Below are positions 34,501 to 41,807 of a DNA stretch of 43,293 nucleotides, piece after piece; within the stretch, counting starts at the first letter, position 1, and the number at the start of each line of letters is the position of its first letter. This stretch comes from Moorena bouillonii PNG (GTDB taxonomy: Bacteria > Cyanobacteriota > Cyanobacteriia > Cyanobacteriales > Coleofasciculaceae). The DNA is taken from contig NZ_MKZS01000001.1 in assembly GCF_001942495.1 (NCBI RefSeq), positions 355,006 to 398,298 of the forward strand. Direction: 5' to 3'. The translations under genes were made by a program, and so were the position numbers. A model generated the notes under the pieces. It did not search any database, had not been told where the DNA came from, and worked only from the letters and a program-made list of their open reading frames with translations.

Positions 34501-34764
34501 GTGGCAATTTTAATGACGGCATTGACTTCAGCTTTAGGGATGCTTCCTCTCGTAATTGGCACGGGGGCAGGGAAAGAAATTTTACAGCCATTGGCAATAG
34601 TTGTGCTGGGAGGATTGTTTACGTCTACAGCTTTAACCTTATTGGTATTACCAGCTTTGTATGCTCAGTTTGGTCGCTTTTTCAGATCTAAACCAATCAC
34701 TCCAGAGATTTCACCTGAAGACTTAAATTCATCATTTAAAGGTGGTTCAGTGGTGGGTCAATAG
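31594..34764 (+). CDS. Heavy-metal efflux RND pump (HME family, CzcA/CusA/NrsA type)
   Basis: A 1056-aa inner-membrane proton-driven pump with the RND layout: TM1 near residue 10-30, a large periplasmic loop starting MPLDVFPNFAPPQVEIQTEAPG, TM2-6 around 340-480, a second loop, and TM8-12 after about 865. The TM4 proton-relay segment reads AIGSVVDDSIVDMEN, an HME variant that differs from the CusA pattern I recall (VDAAIVMIEN) and is closer to what I remember for cyanobacterial nickel pumps. The family identity is certain; the metal (Ni, Co, Cu or Ag) is not. Full length with no disruption. Its regulators are divergent upstream and His-rich lipoproteins follow. Confidence 0.94.
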   Translation: MLNSILKWSIARRWLIVIGAIIVTVWGFRIVSQMPLDVFPNFAPPQVEIQTEAPGLAPEEVESLVTLPVESAINGIPGLTTVRSSSGVGISVVKVIFKWDTNIYQARQLVTERLQQAAARLPEGVESPQISPLSSPIGTILSYAFTIDEDVETGDVPSKIDLMAVRRLVDRDITNQLLAVAGVTQVIAYGGDVRQYQVLVDPAKLTAFDVSLAEVTEAAAAANTNAAGGFLIGPDKELLIRGIGRVESIEDLEQSVVVARNGTPVLLSDLADVRIGAALKRGDGSLDGKKAIVVLVNKQPLVDTPTVTKAVEAAMEEIKGGLPENVKVTVTFRQSDFIDSSIKNVRNALRDGIIIVSIILFLFLMNWRTAIITLSAIPLSLLIGMMLLNLFGLGINTMTLGGLAVAIGSVVDDSIVDMENCYRGLRKNQQAGNPINPLQVVYNTSVEVRVSVLFSTVIIAVVFAPIFTLTGVEGRIFAPMGVAYLVSIFASTFVALTLSPALCAFLLATVQLPEEETWVARFSKKLYQPLIRFSIHAPSLVLLTAVAGFVASLIIFTSLGRVFLPEFQERSLVNAFTLYPGVSLDMTNRVGSAMQLALQDDPRFESVQLRSGRAPGDADAGSVTLGHLDVEISEEGMKDRKATIEKLREEFAKLPGVAPSIGGFISHRMDEVLSGVRSAIAVKIFGPELSELRTIGAQVRDGMQDIPGVVDLILEPQIPIKQVQITFDRAAAARYGLSVGQLSEIVETALNGRVVSQVLEEQQLFDLVVWLKAEYRNNLNTISNLLVDTPTGTKIPLAQVAQISYGKGPNTINRENVSRLIVVSANVADRDLGSVVEEIQAKVKEKVQLPSGYFIQYGGQFESEQRASQNLLVFGTLALIVIAVLMYFAVKSISATVMIMLNLPLALTGGIFSVALGGGILSVASMVGFITLFGVATRNGLLLVDNYNNKLAQGMPLNQVIINGSTERLVAILMTALTSALGMLPLVIGTGAGKEILQPLAIVVLGGLFTSTALTLLVLPALYAQFGRFFRSKPITPEISPEDLNSSFKGGSVVGQ

Positions 34765-34771
34765 GTAAGCT

Positions 34772-34800
34772 ATCAGCCATCAGCTATCAGCTATCAGCTT
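34772..34800. repeat. Short ATCAGCT heptamer array after the RND pump
   Basis: About four ATCAGCC/ATCAGCT units in the pump-lipoprotein gap, the same family as the large array at the window end. A C-run/G-run palindrome (about 34858-34893) follows. Confidence 0.75.
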
Positions 34801-34965
34801 AGTCAGTGTCAACTGTTTTACTGGTTATCTAGCAATTCTCTTTCCCATCAGGTACAAAGGGATCCCCCTAAATCCCCCTTAAAAAGGGGGACTTTGAGGT
34901 TTATAAGTGTACCTCATAGATGCAATAAACGCTATAAACTAAATTAGTTTGAAAGGAGTAAAACT

Positions 34966-35439
34966 ATGGGTTCATGGTTGCAGTCAAGTTTAATTGTTCT
35001 CTCTAGTGTGGGATTGATATTTATAGCCTCCTGCGGCAATAGTACGAAAGATACTACTCAAACTACCTCTTCAGAAACTGTCACCAAAACTGAGAAGGTT
35101 GATTCCTCTCCCCATGATCACAATCACTCCCAAGGTGGTCAAGTGATTGAATCTGGTTCTTATCATTTAGAGTTGTTACCTATCGTAGAAAAACAGGGAA
35201 TTCACTTAGACTTTTTCCTACAACAGGGTGAGGAACACAAAAGTGTATCTAATGCCAAAGTAAAGGCTCAAATCCAGTTACCAAATGGTGAGCAAAAGAA
35301 TCTAGATTTTAGCTATGATAAGGCTGGTAAACATTACGCTGCTTTTTTACCAGGGAAAGCTACTGGGGAATATAAGGTGGTCATTCAAACTGACATTAAC
35401 GGTAAAAAAATCAACGGTCGCTTTTCCTTTAAACAATAA
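34966..35439 (+). CDS. Lipoprotein, YtkA/FixH-like domain, with His-containing linker
   Basis: A 157-aa protein with a strong ribosome site (AAAGGAG) before ATG 34966. Signal peptide with lipobox (LIFIASC, lipidated Cys at about residue 23), a short Ser/Thr-rich linker with SSPHDHNHSQGG, and then an immunoglobulin-like beta domain (SYHLELLPIVEKQG, VKAQIQLPNGE, GEYKVVIQTDINGKK) resembling YtkA-like domains. Likely anchored on the periplasmic face of a membrane, binding metal through His residues. Its position directly after the RND pump suggests it buffers or delivers the exported metal. The family call is moderate. Confidence 0.78.
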   Translation: MGSWLQSSLIVLSSVGLIFIASCGNSTKDTTQTTSSETVTKTEKVDSSPHDHNHSQGGQVIESGSYHLELLPIVEKQGIHLDFFLQQGEEHKSVSNAKVKAQIQLPNGEQKNLDFSYDKAGKHYAAFLPGKATGEYKVVIQTDINGKKINGRFSFKQ

Positions 35440-35470
35440 ATATTGAATAACTTTTGTGGGTAAAGACATC

Positions 35471-36343
35471 ATGAATCGTTTGGTTAGCGCATTACTAGTT
35501 AGTTCTACTTTATTGCTGGCTCAAAGTTGTTCAACACTAGGGCAATCTGGAGATGCATCTGTTGAGGGAGATAAACACCATGGTCACCATAATCACAATG
35601 AGCATGGTCATCACCATGGTAGCCATGGTCACGTAAATAAACCATCTGTAAATACTAAAGCTATACTAACGACTCCCTCAACAATTAATTTAGATAAACC
35701 AAATAATTTGGTAATTGATATTCAAGACTCTGAGGGAAATGCTGTTCCTGATTTTGATGTTTTTCAAGAAAAATTAATGCATTTAATTGTAGTCAGTGAT
35801 GATCTTGATTTTTACGATCATATTCATCCTGATTACAAAGGGAATGGACGCTTTGAAGTTGAAGCTAATTTTCCTAAACCTGGTAATTATACTCTTTTTA
35901 GCGATTACAAACCAACTGGAAACCCAGAGCGAGTTTCTGTAGTAAAAGTAAAAGCACCAGGAACTATTTCATCTCTAAGTGATATAGAAATCAAGAATGT
36001 AAAAGTATTTGGTAATACTAAGGTTGAGCTGAGTTTTGATAAACCAAAAGTTCAGGCTAATGAGGAAGTGATGATTAGCTTTAACTTAAAGAATGCTGCT
36101 AATAATAATCCGGTGACTGATTTACAACCTTATTTGGGAGAAGCTGGTCATTTAGTAATTGTTAAAAAATCAGAATCTATAACAGCATCTGATTATATTC
36201 ATGCTCACGCACTTCCAGGTAAAACTACTGAACCGATACGTTTTGCTACCCAATTTCCTGAAAAAGGCACATATAAAGTGTGGGGTCAATTTAAGCGTAA
36301 TGGTGAGATTGTAACCGCTGATTTCTGGGTAAATGCACTTTGA
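35471..36343 (+). CDS. Very His-rich lipoprotein with two beta domains
   Basis: A 290-aa protein. Start ATG 35471 gives a clean lipoprotein signal (MNRLVSALLVSSTLLLAQSC); a GTG at 35456 would add five charged residues. A His cluster (about 34-58, HHGHHNHNEHGHHHGSHGH) precedes two YtkA-like beta domains with further His, for example LMHLIVVSDDLDFYDHIHPDYKG and GHLVIVKKSE...YIHAHALPG, which look like organised metal sites rather than just a tail. Probably a periplasmic metal sponge or chaperone for the adjacent HME-RND pump. It follows the first lipoprotein gene by 31 bp, so the four genes form one operon. Confidence 0.8.
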   Translation: MNRLVSALLVSSTLLLAQSCSTLGQSGDASVEGDKHHGHHNHNEHGHHHGSHGHVNKPSVNTKAILTTPSTINLDKPNNLVIDIQDSEGNAVPDFDVFQEKLMHLIVVSDDLDFYDHIHPDYKGNGRFEVEANFPKPGNYTLFSDYKPTGNPERVSVVKVKAPGTISSLSDIEIKNVKVFGNTKVELSFDKPKVQANEEVMISFNLKNAANNNPVTDLQPYLGEAGHLVIVKKSESITASDYIHAHALPGKTTEPIRFATQFPEKGTYKVWGQFKRNGEIVTADFWVNAL

Positions 36344-36356
36344 GCCAATATCTAAT

Positions 36357-36409
36357 TTGGTAAGCATTCAGCAGTTGGCGATCAGCGATTAGCTGATCGC
36401 ACTTACCAA
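36357..36409. mobile_element. 53-bp mini-MITE with TTGGTAAG ends
   Basis: TTGGTAAG at 36357-36364 and CTTACCAA at 36402-36409 are perfect inverted ends; an inner perfect 9-bp stem is GCGATCAGC-gatta-GCTGATCGC (36378-36400). It lies 14 bp after the His-rich lipoprotein gene and may double as its transcript's 3' stem. It shares GTAAGCATTCAGC with the 38.18-kb element. Confidence 0.7.
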
Positions 36410-36506
36410 TAATCACAATAAGGGATATGATAATTACTCTACTGGAGTTGATCAGATTTATACATCTTCTCCTGTCATCCTTTATCCTTGATAAGTCAGC
36501 CTGGAA

Positions 36507-37172
36507 ATGACCGAGTCTTCCTATCCCAATTACAGTGAACAGTTGCGACAACTTATGGCAAAAGTGGGTATTCCTAGTTTTAGGCAACTCAGTCTCAGGG
36601 CTGATGTTTCGGAGTTGCAAGTGAGGCGTTTGCGGAAAGGTCAGGTGTCGCAGATGCAGCTAAAAACGCTGCTGAAACTTGCTGAAGCGTTGCAGGTGTC
36701 GGTGAATCAGTTACTGGTTATGTTTTTGCCAGATTCTGTTTCTACGTCACAGGAGGAAGACTCAACATTAAAGCAGGAGTACCAGCGTCTGGAACAGCAG
36801 TTGGAACAGCAGCGCGAAACTTTAATGCAGGAGTTTCAGCAATCTAGTTTACAAGTGCTAGAATCCTGGCTAGTCCAATGGCCCACTGCTGCTTATGCGG
36901 CACAACAGAATGAGCAGTTACCAGCTGTGAGATTATTGCCTCTGGTAAAGCCAGTGGAACAGTTGCTAGAAAAATGGGGTGTGGAAGCGATCGCATCTGT
37001 GGGGGACGAACTCCCTTATGATCCACAACAACACCAACTCATGTCAGGCACTGCTCAACCAGGTGATCGGGTTAGGGTACGTTACACTGGCTACCGCATT
37101 GGTGATAAGTTGCTGCATCGTGCTAAAGTCAGTCCAGCTAATATAGCAAAGGGAGTAGGGAGTAGGGAGTAG
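36507..37172 (+). CDS. HTH - coiled coil - GrpE-like fusion protein
   Basis: A 221-aa protein. Residues about 10-72 are a XRE-type helix-turn-helix (FRQLSLRADVSELQVRRLRKG, LKTLLKLAEALQVSVNQLL), 85-125 a coiled coil (QEYQRLEQQLEQQRETLMQE) and about 150-212 look like the C-terminal beta domain of the DnaK exchange factor GrpE (ELPYDPQQHQLMSG, RVRVRYTGYRIGDKLLHRAKVSP). This suggests a DNA-linked or self-regulating exchange-factor-like protein. The natural end is probably at KVSP; the last residues, including GVGSRE, and the stop codon come from a GGGAGTA array. It may not belong to the efflux operon (163-bp gap with a MITE). Confidence 0.72.
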   Translation: MTESSYPNYSEQLRQLMAKVGIPSFRQLSLRADVSELQVRRLRKGQVSQMQLKTLLKLAEALQVSVNQLLVMFLPDSVSTSQEEDSTLKQEYQRLEQQLEQQRETLMQEFQQSSLQVLESWLVQWPTAAYAAQQNEQLPAVRLLPLVKPVEQLLEKWGVEAIASVGDELPYDPQQHQLMSGTAQPGDRVRVRYTGYRIGDKLLHRAKVSPANIAKGVGSRE

Positions 37173-37185
37173 GGAGTAGGGAAGA
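37151..37185. repeat. GGGAGTA heptanucleotide array at the gene's 3' end
   Basis: Five units. It provides the last codons and the TAG stop of the GrpE-like gene. Confidence 0.88.
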
Positions 37186-37362
37186 GGGAATAAAAATTAT
37201 CACAATTACTACACGGATTGCTATAGTAGTAAATTAACAATTAATTAAATTTAGTCATTATAAAATTGTTAATTTCTAGTTTAGATTTTCCATTAACAAT
37301 TTTATATTTTATATTTGTCAGCTGTTTCTTTTAAGCTGATGTTAATTTAAATTGGTTATTAC

Positions 37363-37388
37363 CTGTTCCCTGTTCCCTGTTCCCTGTT
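37363..37388. repeat. CTGTTCC heptamer array
   Basis: Three to four CTGTTCC units in the gap between the GrpE-like gene and devA. The rest of that 259-bp gap is AT-rich with no gene. Confidence 0.75.
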
Positions 37389-37431
37389 TCTTTTGAGTAA
37401 TTTAGATATCCCAATCTAAATACTGAACAGC

Positions 37432-38127
37432 TTAATTAACTGCTTTGATACCATTAAGACGCCCATCTTCCATATTAACAATCCGGTCAGCAATATCCAG
37501 AATTCGATTGTCGTGAGTAACCAGTAAAATCGTACATCCCTGTTCTTTAGCTAACTGCTGCATTAAATCCACCACTTCACGACCGGATTTACTGTCTAGT
37601 GCTGCTGTTGGTTCATCTGCTAAGAGTATCTTGGGATTACCCACTAAAGCACGAGCGATCGCGACTCGTTGTTTTTGTCCTCCAGAAAGTTTATCTGGGT
37701 AGTAATTCACCCACTGACCTAACCCCACTGCTTCCAATATAGCTACTGATTTACTAATAGCATCTTTAACAGAAAGTTCTGGGTGTAGTTCTGCTGACAT
37801 TTGCACATTTTGGCGAGCTGTTAAACTCTTGAGTAAGTTATGAGCCTGGAAAATATAGCCAATATGACGCCGCACTGCTATCAAGCGACTTTTATTGGCT
37901 CCCAGCAGTTGTTCTCCTAGGATTTTGAGACTACCAGATTGAGGCGATCGCAATCCTCCGATTAGGGTTAGTAATGTCGTCTTACCCGATCCAGAAGGAC
38001 CAGTCATCAACACAATTTCTCCTTGGTGGATGTCTAGGTCAATATCAAACAAAACCTGTTTCCGTAGAAAACCCTTACCAAAGTAATGGTTAAGATGCTT
38101 AATGCATACAACTGCTTCGTCCACCAT
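37432..38127 (-). CDS. devA: DevA-family ABC transporter ATP-binding protein
   Basis: A 231-aa ATPase of the LolD/MacB-like group. Walker A MTGPSGSGKTTLLT, Q-loop region IGYIFQAHNLL, signature LSGGQKQRVAIARAL, Walker B ILLADEPTAALD and H-loop VTHDNR are all intact. It energises the DevBC-type exporter encoded upstream on the same strand, known for exporting glycolipids in heterocyst formers. Non-heterocystous cyanobacteria carry several paralogues for other substrates. A 365-bp repeat-rich gap separates it from devC, so co-transcription is less certain than for a normal operon. Confidence 0.92.
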   Translation of the reverse strand: MVDEAVVCIKHLNHYFGKGFLRKQVLFDIDLDIHQGEIVLMTGPSGSGKTTLLTLIGGLRSPQSGSLKILGEQLLGANKSRLIAVRRHIGYIFQAHNLLKSLTARQNVQMSAELHPELSVKDAISKSVAILEAVGLGQWVNYYPDKLSGGQKQRVAIARALVGNPKILLADEPTAALDSKSGREVVDLMQQLAKEQGCTILLVTHDNRILDIADRIVNMEDGRLNGIKAVN

Positions 38128-38492
38128 GACAGTTTTCGTTCCTACCTAGTTATTGGTTATTGATTATAGTTTTAGGGTAAGCATTCAGCCGTCAGCTGTC
38201 AGTTGTCAGCCTAATACTTAAAATAAACCTCGAATGGGAGAATTTAATAGTTCGAGATTTTATCGAATTGAAATTTTGGGGAAAATCCCTTGGCCATTGG
38301 CCACGGTACGCTAACAGCGTGGCACAGGCTTTGGCCTTGGCCTTTGGCCACGCTACGCGAATGGCCACGCTGTGCGAACGACGCTGGAACTTAACTCAGC
38401 ATTATTCGAATGCTTACCTCTTTTATTCAAAAGCTGTTCGCGTAGCGTGTGCGTAGCACATAAGCTGATAGCTGATAGCTGATAGCTTACAT
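38128..38492. other. 365-bp devC-devA gap filled by a repeat element
   Basis: Almost entirely occupied by the second copy of the inverted-heptamer MITE (see 38177-38490). No gene seen. The devA promoter or the polycistronic leader must pass through it. Confidence 0.7.
38177..38490. mobile_element. MITE-like element with inverted heptamer ends, copy 2
   Basis: The left end is GTAAGCATTCAGC followed by GTCAGCTGTCAGTT heptamers, and the right end AGCTGATAGCTGATAGC then GCTTAC, with terminal GTAAGC/GCTTAC inverted. It shares a 27-nt identical block (38236-38262) with copy 1 at 1364-1390. The interior (about 38290-38450) carries multiple nested GGCCACGCTACGCGAA-type palindromes. It ends three bases before the devC stop codon. 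Confidence 0.7.
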
Positions 38493-39641
38493 TTAAAAAA
38501 TATCAGCGGGATCGGCTGCTTGGAGTTTCCCGATCGCGATCGCACCGGAAATACAACACATGATAATCGTCAGAATCAACACTGTTACTGCCCTAGCTAG
38601 ACTCATAGCTATGGGTAAACTGGTAGCATTTTTAGTTAAACTATACAACCCTAAGGCTAGTCCATATCCGGGAAAATAACCTAAAATTGCCAGAATTATA
38701 GCTTCTTGAAAAACGACAATCAATAGGTAACTGGTTTTATAACCCATGGCTTTAAGGGTAGCATACTCAGGCAAATGATCCGCGACATCAGTATATAGAA
38801 TTTGATAAACAATCACTGTACCGACGATAAATCCCATAGCGCTACCCAGGGTAAAAATAAAGCCAATAGCTGTACTGCTTTGCCAGTAAGCTTTCTCCCA
38901 ATTAACAAACTCTTCCTTGGATAAAACTAGAACATCCTTGGAAAGTTCGCGCCTCATCTTCTCTACAACTATCTCCAAATCTAACCCTGGTTCTAATTCA
39001 ATCAAACCGATATCAATCAGTCCTCTATGGCGGTCAGGGAAAAGGCGGAAAAAGTTTAAATCACTGGTGATCACATTTCCATCTGCTGCAAAGGAAGCCC
39101 CTAGGGTGAATAAGCCCCCTACTCGAATGCGACGTTGTTTGACTTCAGTGGTTATCTCTTTGCCCTGATTAAACTCTTCCGCAATAGGACCATATTCAGG
39201 TCTGGAGCTGTCATCGAACAAAACTACATCGGGCATTTTAATTGTATCCAGATTGCTGGTTACTCCAGATAAATTGAAGACGTTGTCAGTAGGATTAAAC
39301 CCAATCACAAGTACATTACGACTTTCACTGGTTTGAGGATTTTTCCAGAGGGCATAGTCCATATATATCCCACGAATCGATTTGACCCCATCAAATGCAA
39401 TACTTTGATACAACCTGCGACTAGGAAAACTTTTCATAGCGATTGTTGCTTGGGACTGGGGACTAATCAAAAAAATGTCACCCTGTAAGCTATTATGTAG
39501 TGTCACATTACTTTCAAACAGGGCATCCCGAAAACCCATTTGCATAAACATTAAAATATCGGCAAAAGCAATTCCTGCCAGTGCCACCAGCAAACGCATT
39601 TTTTCATGGGTCAATTGTAACCATGCTAAAGGTATTTTCAT
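38493..39641 (-). CDS. devC: DevC-family ABC transporter permease
   Basis: A 382-aa FtsX/MacB-like permease: TM1 near the N-terminus (about 15-38, LLVALAGIAFADILMFMQMGF), a large periplasmic domain (about 45-255) and three TM helices at the end (about 258-282, 310-335, 345-370). The pattern IPLAWLQLTHEKMRLLVALAGI is typical of DevC. It forms the membrane part of a DevBCA exporter. DevB lies 168 bp upstream on the same strand and devA downstream after the MITE. Length is normal (about 385). Confidence 0.92.
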   Translation of the reverse strand: MKIPLAWLQLTHEKMRLLVALAGIAFADILMFMQMGFRDALFESNVTLHNSLQGDIFLISPQSQATIAMKSFPSRRLYQSIAFDGVKSIRGIYMDYALWKNPQTSESRNVLVIGFNPTDNVFNLSGVTSNLDTIKMPDVVLFDDSSRPEYGPIAEEFNQGKEITTEVKQRRIRVGGLFTLGASFAADGNVITSDLNFFRLFPDRHRGLIDIGLIELEPGLDLEIVVEKMRRELSKDVLVLSKEEFVNWEKAYWQSSTAIGFIFTLGSAMGFIVGTVIVYQILYTDVADHLPEYATLKAMGYKTSYLLIVVFQEAIILAILGYFPGYGLALGLYSLTKNATSLPIAMSLARAVTVLILTIIMCCISGAIAIGKLQAADPADIF

Positions 39642-39809
39642 TATTAATAGTTACTAGTTAATGACCATTTTTGAATTCAAAATTAAAAATAAAAAATGAA
39701 TAGCCTTATACTTTGTAAGTGTTTCCACCGGATACAAGCCCACGAATTAATTTATAGGTTAGTTTTTAATTTTGAATTGATAATTTTTAATTGGAGCGAT
39801 AGCGATTGA

Positions 39810-41132
39810 CTAATAAGTAGTAACTATTTTTACGATGACTTGAGAGTTAGTTAAATCAGTAACCGTCTTGCTGTCTTCTGGATTGAGACGAATATCTACT
39901 TCGACAACTCTGGCATCTACGTCAGCAGCTGGATCAGTGTCAAGAACATCCTGTTTGTCAATTTGTTGCCCAATTCTAACTACAGTGCCATTGAGTTTAC
40001 CTTCAAATGCCTTGCTTTCACTAATAATAGTTACTTTCTGCCCTAGCTTGACTTTACCAATATCACTTTCGTAGACTTCAGCAACAACCATCATTTGGTC
40101 AGTTTGCCCTAGTTCCACAATTCCCTTTTCTGGATCGATGGTTTCTCCTGGATAAGTGTTAATTTTCAAAATTTGACTATCTAGTGGAGAATGGACGTAA
40201 GCAAATTTTAATTCTGCTTCGGCTTGCTTGACTTGTGCCATAGCCATTTCTAGCTCCGCTTCAGCCTGTCTAATATCTACTAGACGTACTTCTTTTATCT
40301 CTTCGAGGGTAGCTTTGGCTTCGTTAATCTGTGCTTCTACCACAGCTAGGGTCTGGTTGCGGTTGACAATAGCTTCTTTGAGTTGTTCCCTGAGGGTGCT
40401 TATAGTTTGGGTGCGGTTGGCTATGGCTTCACTGACGCTCTCTTGGGCGGTTTCTACGCTTAGGCGGCGGCTGTCTAATTCGGAAATTGCGATCGCACCG
40501 TCTCGTTCTAACTGCTCATAGCGCTGAAAATCTGCTTGCACATTCCTTAACTGAGCCTCTAATCGCCTGACTGTGGCATCTTTCTCTTGTTGTGTTTCTT
40601 GCAGCTGAGTCTGTAAACGGTCAATGCGAGTTTGTAGCGCCTCCTTCTGCCCCCGATACTCTGCCTCTAGTCGTTTAATCTTAGCCTCCTGAGCAGCAAT
40701 GGTGCCACTTTTAGCACCGGCTTTGACTTTCTCCAAGTTCGCACGGCTTACTTTAACCTCCGCTTTGGCTCGTTCTAAATCCGCTTGTAAGCGATCGCGA
40801 TTTTCCATGATGGCAATCAATTGATTGGCACCTACTTTATCTCCTTCCTTAACCAGCAACTGAGCTACCCTTGGTGCTTGAAAAGTCGTTGGAGCAGCTA
40901 ATTGAATAACTTCCCCCTCAGGTTCGAGACGTCCTAGAGCAGTTACAGCTCGGATAGCTGTGGTTGTACTGGGGGGGGATGGCACTGCTTCTGGTGGGCG
41001 CTCACGGACCATTTCCAAACTGTATCGGCTAGCGACCACAGTTGCCAGAATCCCAACACCAGCCAGTACAATCACCCAACGACTTAGGGGCTTTGATAAT
41101 CCCTGATCTTTTATCCCAATCTTTGGCTCCAT
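39810..41132 (-). CDS. devB: DevB-family (HlyD-like) periplasmic adaptor
   Basis: A 440-aa membrane-fusion protein: N-terminal TM (about 18-37, WVIVLAGVGILATVVAS), then ALGRLEPEGEVIQLAAPT typical of DevB, a lipoyl/barrel-sandwich domain, a long coiled coil (about 115-310) and the closing half YVHSPLDSQILKINTYPGE with a beta-barrel. It links the DevC permease to a TolC-type outer-membrane channel. It is the first gene of the exporter after the MarR regulator; the 147-bp gap between them has a GCCATAT/ATATGGC operator-like palindrome. Confidence 0.92.
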   Translation of the reverse strand: MEPKIGIKDQGLSKPLSRWVIVLAGVGILATVVASRYSLEMVRERPPEAVPSPPSTTTAIRAVTALGRLEPEGEVIQLAAPTTFQAPRVAQLLVKEGDKVGANQLIAIMENRDRLQADLERAKAEVKVSRANLEKVKAGAKSGTIAAQEAKIKRLEAEYRGQKEALQTRIDRLQTQLQETQQEKDATVRRLEAQLRNVQADFQRYEQLERDGAIAISELDSRRLSVETAQESVSEAIANRTQTISTLREQLKEAIVNRNQTLAVVEAQINEAKATLEEIKEVRLVDIRQAEAELEMAMAQVKQAEAELKFAYVHSPLDSQILKINTYPGETIDPEKGIVELGQTDQMMVVAEVYESDIGKVKLGQKVTIISESKAFEGKLNGTVVRIGQQIDKQDVLDTDPAADVDARVVEVDIRLNPEDSKTVTDLTNSQVIVKIVTTY

Positions 41133-41190
41133 GACTCCTCCCGTTAAATCAACTTCTGTCGGTTATATGAGCCATAACTATCTCTTTTGT

Positions 41191-41205
41191 GCCATATTAT
41201 ATGGC
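41191..41205. promoter_or_regulatory. Candidate MarR operator upstream of devB
   Basis: A perfect 15-bp palindrome GCCATAT-T-ATATGGC about 60 bp before the devB start, with a further GAGCCATA (41169-41176) pairing with TATGGCTC (41200-41207). Size and AT-rich centre are typical of MarR-family sites, and a MarR gene is directly upstream. Confidence 0.5.
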
Positions 41206-41279
41206 TCCTTACTATTTAATTTATCATAACGGAAATACAATTACGAGCACCGGTAAAAGATTTTTTGAGCAATCCCTCA

Positions 41280-41807
41280 TTACTGGGTCAGCTGAAATTC
41301 AGCAGATTGCATAGCAGGGGTTCCCGCTCGCAACTTTGCTAAAAGTTTAACGAAGGTTTTCTTTTCTGCGCCAGTCAGGTTAGCCATCAAACCTGTCACC
41401 CGATTAAAGTGGTTGGGAAGCATTTCCTTCAAGAACTGCCAACCGTTTGGAGTCAGCTGAACCATCAGCATCCGTCGGTCATCTGGGTGGGGCTGGCGTT
41501 TAACTAACCCTTGACGTTCGAGACCATCGAGCAGACCTGTGATTGTCCCACGAGTAACACCAGCCTGTTGAGCACATTCGGAAGGAGTCAACCCTAACTC
41601 ACCAGCTTTGTGTAATAGCATGAGTACGGTAAACTTACCGATTGATAACTCGTAGCGACCCAAATGAGTGTCAATCGCTTCGTAGATCTCAGTGGTAGTT
41701 TTCAGGAACGACAGACAAGTAAACACTGATGCTATATCTAGCTCAGGGTACTGTCTCGCCAAATTTAGCAGTTCCTGCTCTGAGGGAAGGTCACGTTTAG
41801 TGAACAT
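41280..41807 (-). CDS. MarR-family transcriptional regulator
   Basis: A 175-aa winged-helix regulator: N-terminal dimerisation helix, LSIGKFTVLMLLHKAG, recognition region TPSECAQQAGVTRGTITGLLDGLERQGLVKR and the wing HPDDRRMLMVQLTPNG. MarR proteins usually repress exporters and release DNA on binding a small ligand. It is directly upstream of devB on the same strand, so it probably controls this exporter and itself. Its own promoter region contains TACTATAGTA (41854-41863), a possible autoregulatory site. Start ATG 41805-41807. Confidence 0.93.
   Translation of the reverse strand: MFTKRDLPSEQELLNLARQYPELDIASVFTCLSFLKTTTEIYEAIDTHLGRYELSIGKFTVLMLLHKAGELGLTPSECAQQAGVTRGTITGLLDGLERQGLVKRQPHPDDRRMLMVQLTPNGWQFLKEMLPNHFNRVTGLMANLTGAEKKTFVKLLAKLRAGTPAMQSAEFQLTQ

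Noticed and set aside
37432-41132. devBCA as evidence that the organism makes heterocysts
   Set aside because: DevBCA paralogues are common in non-heterocystous cyanobacteria, and no other heterocyst gene is in the window.
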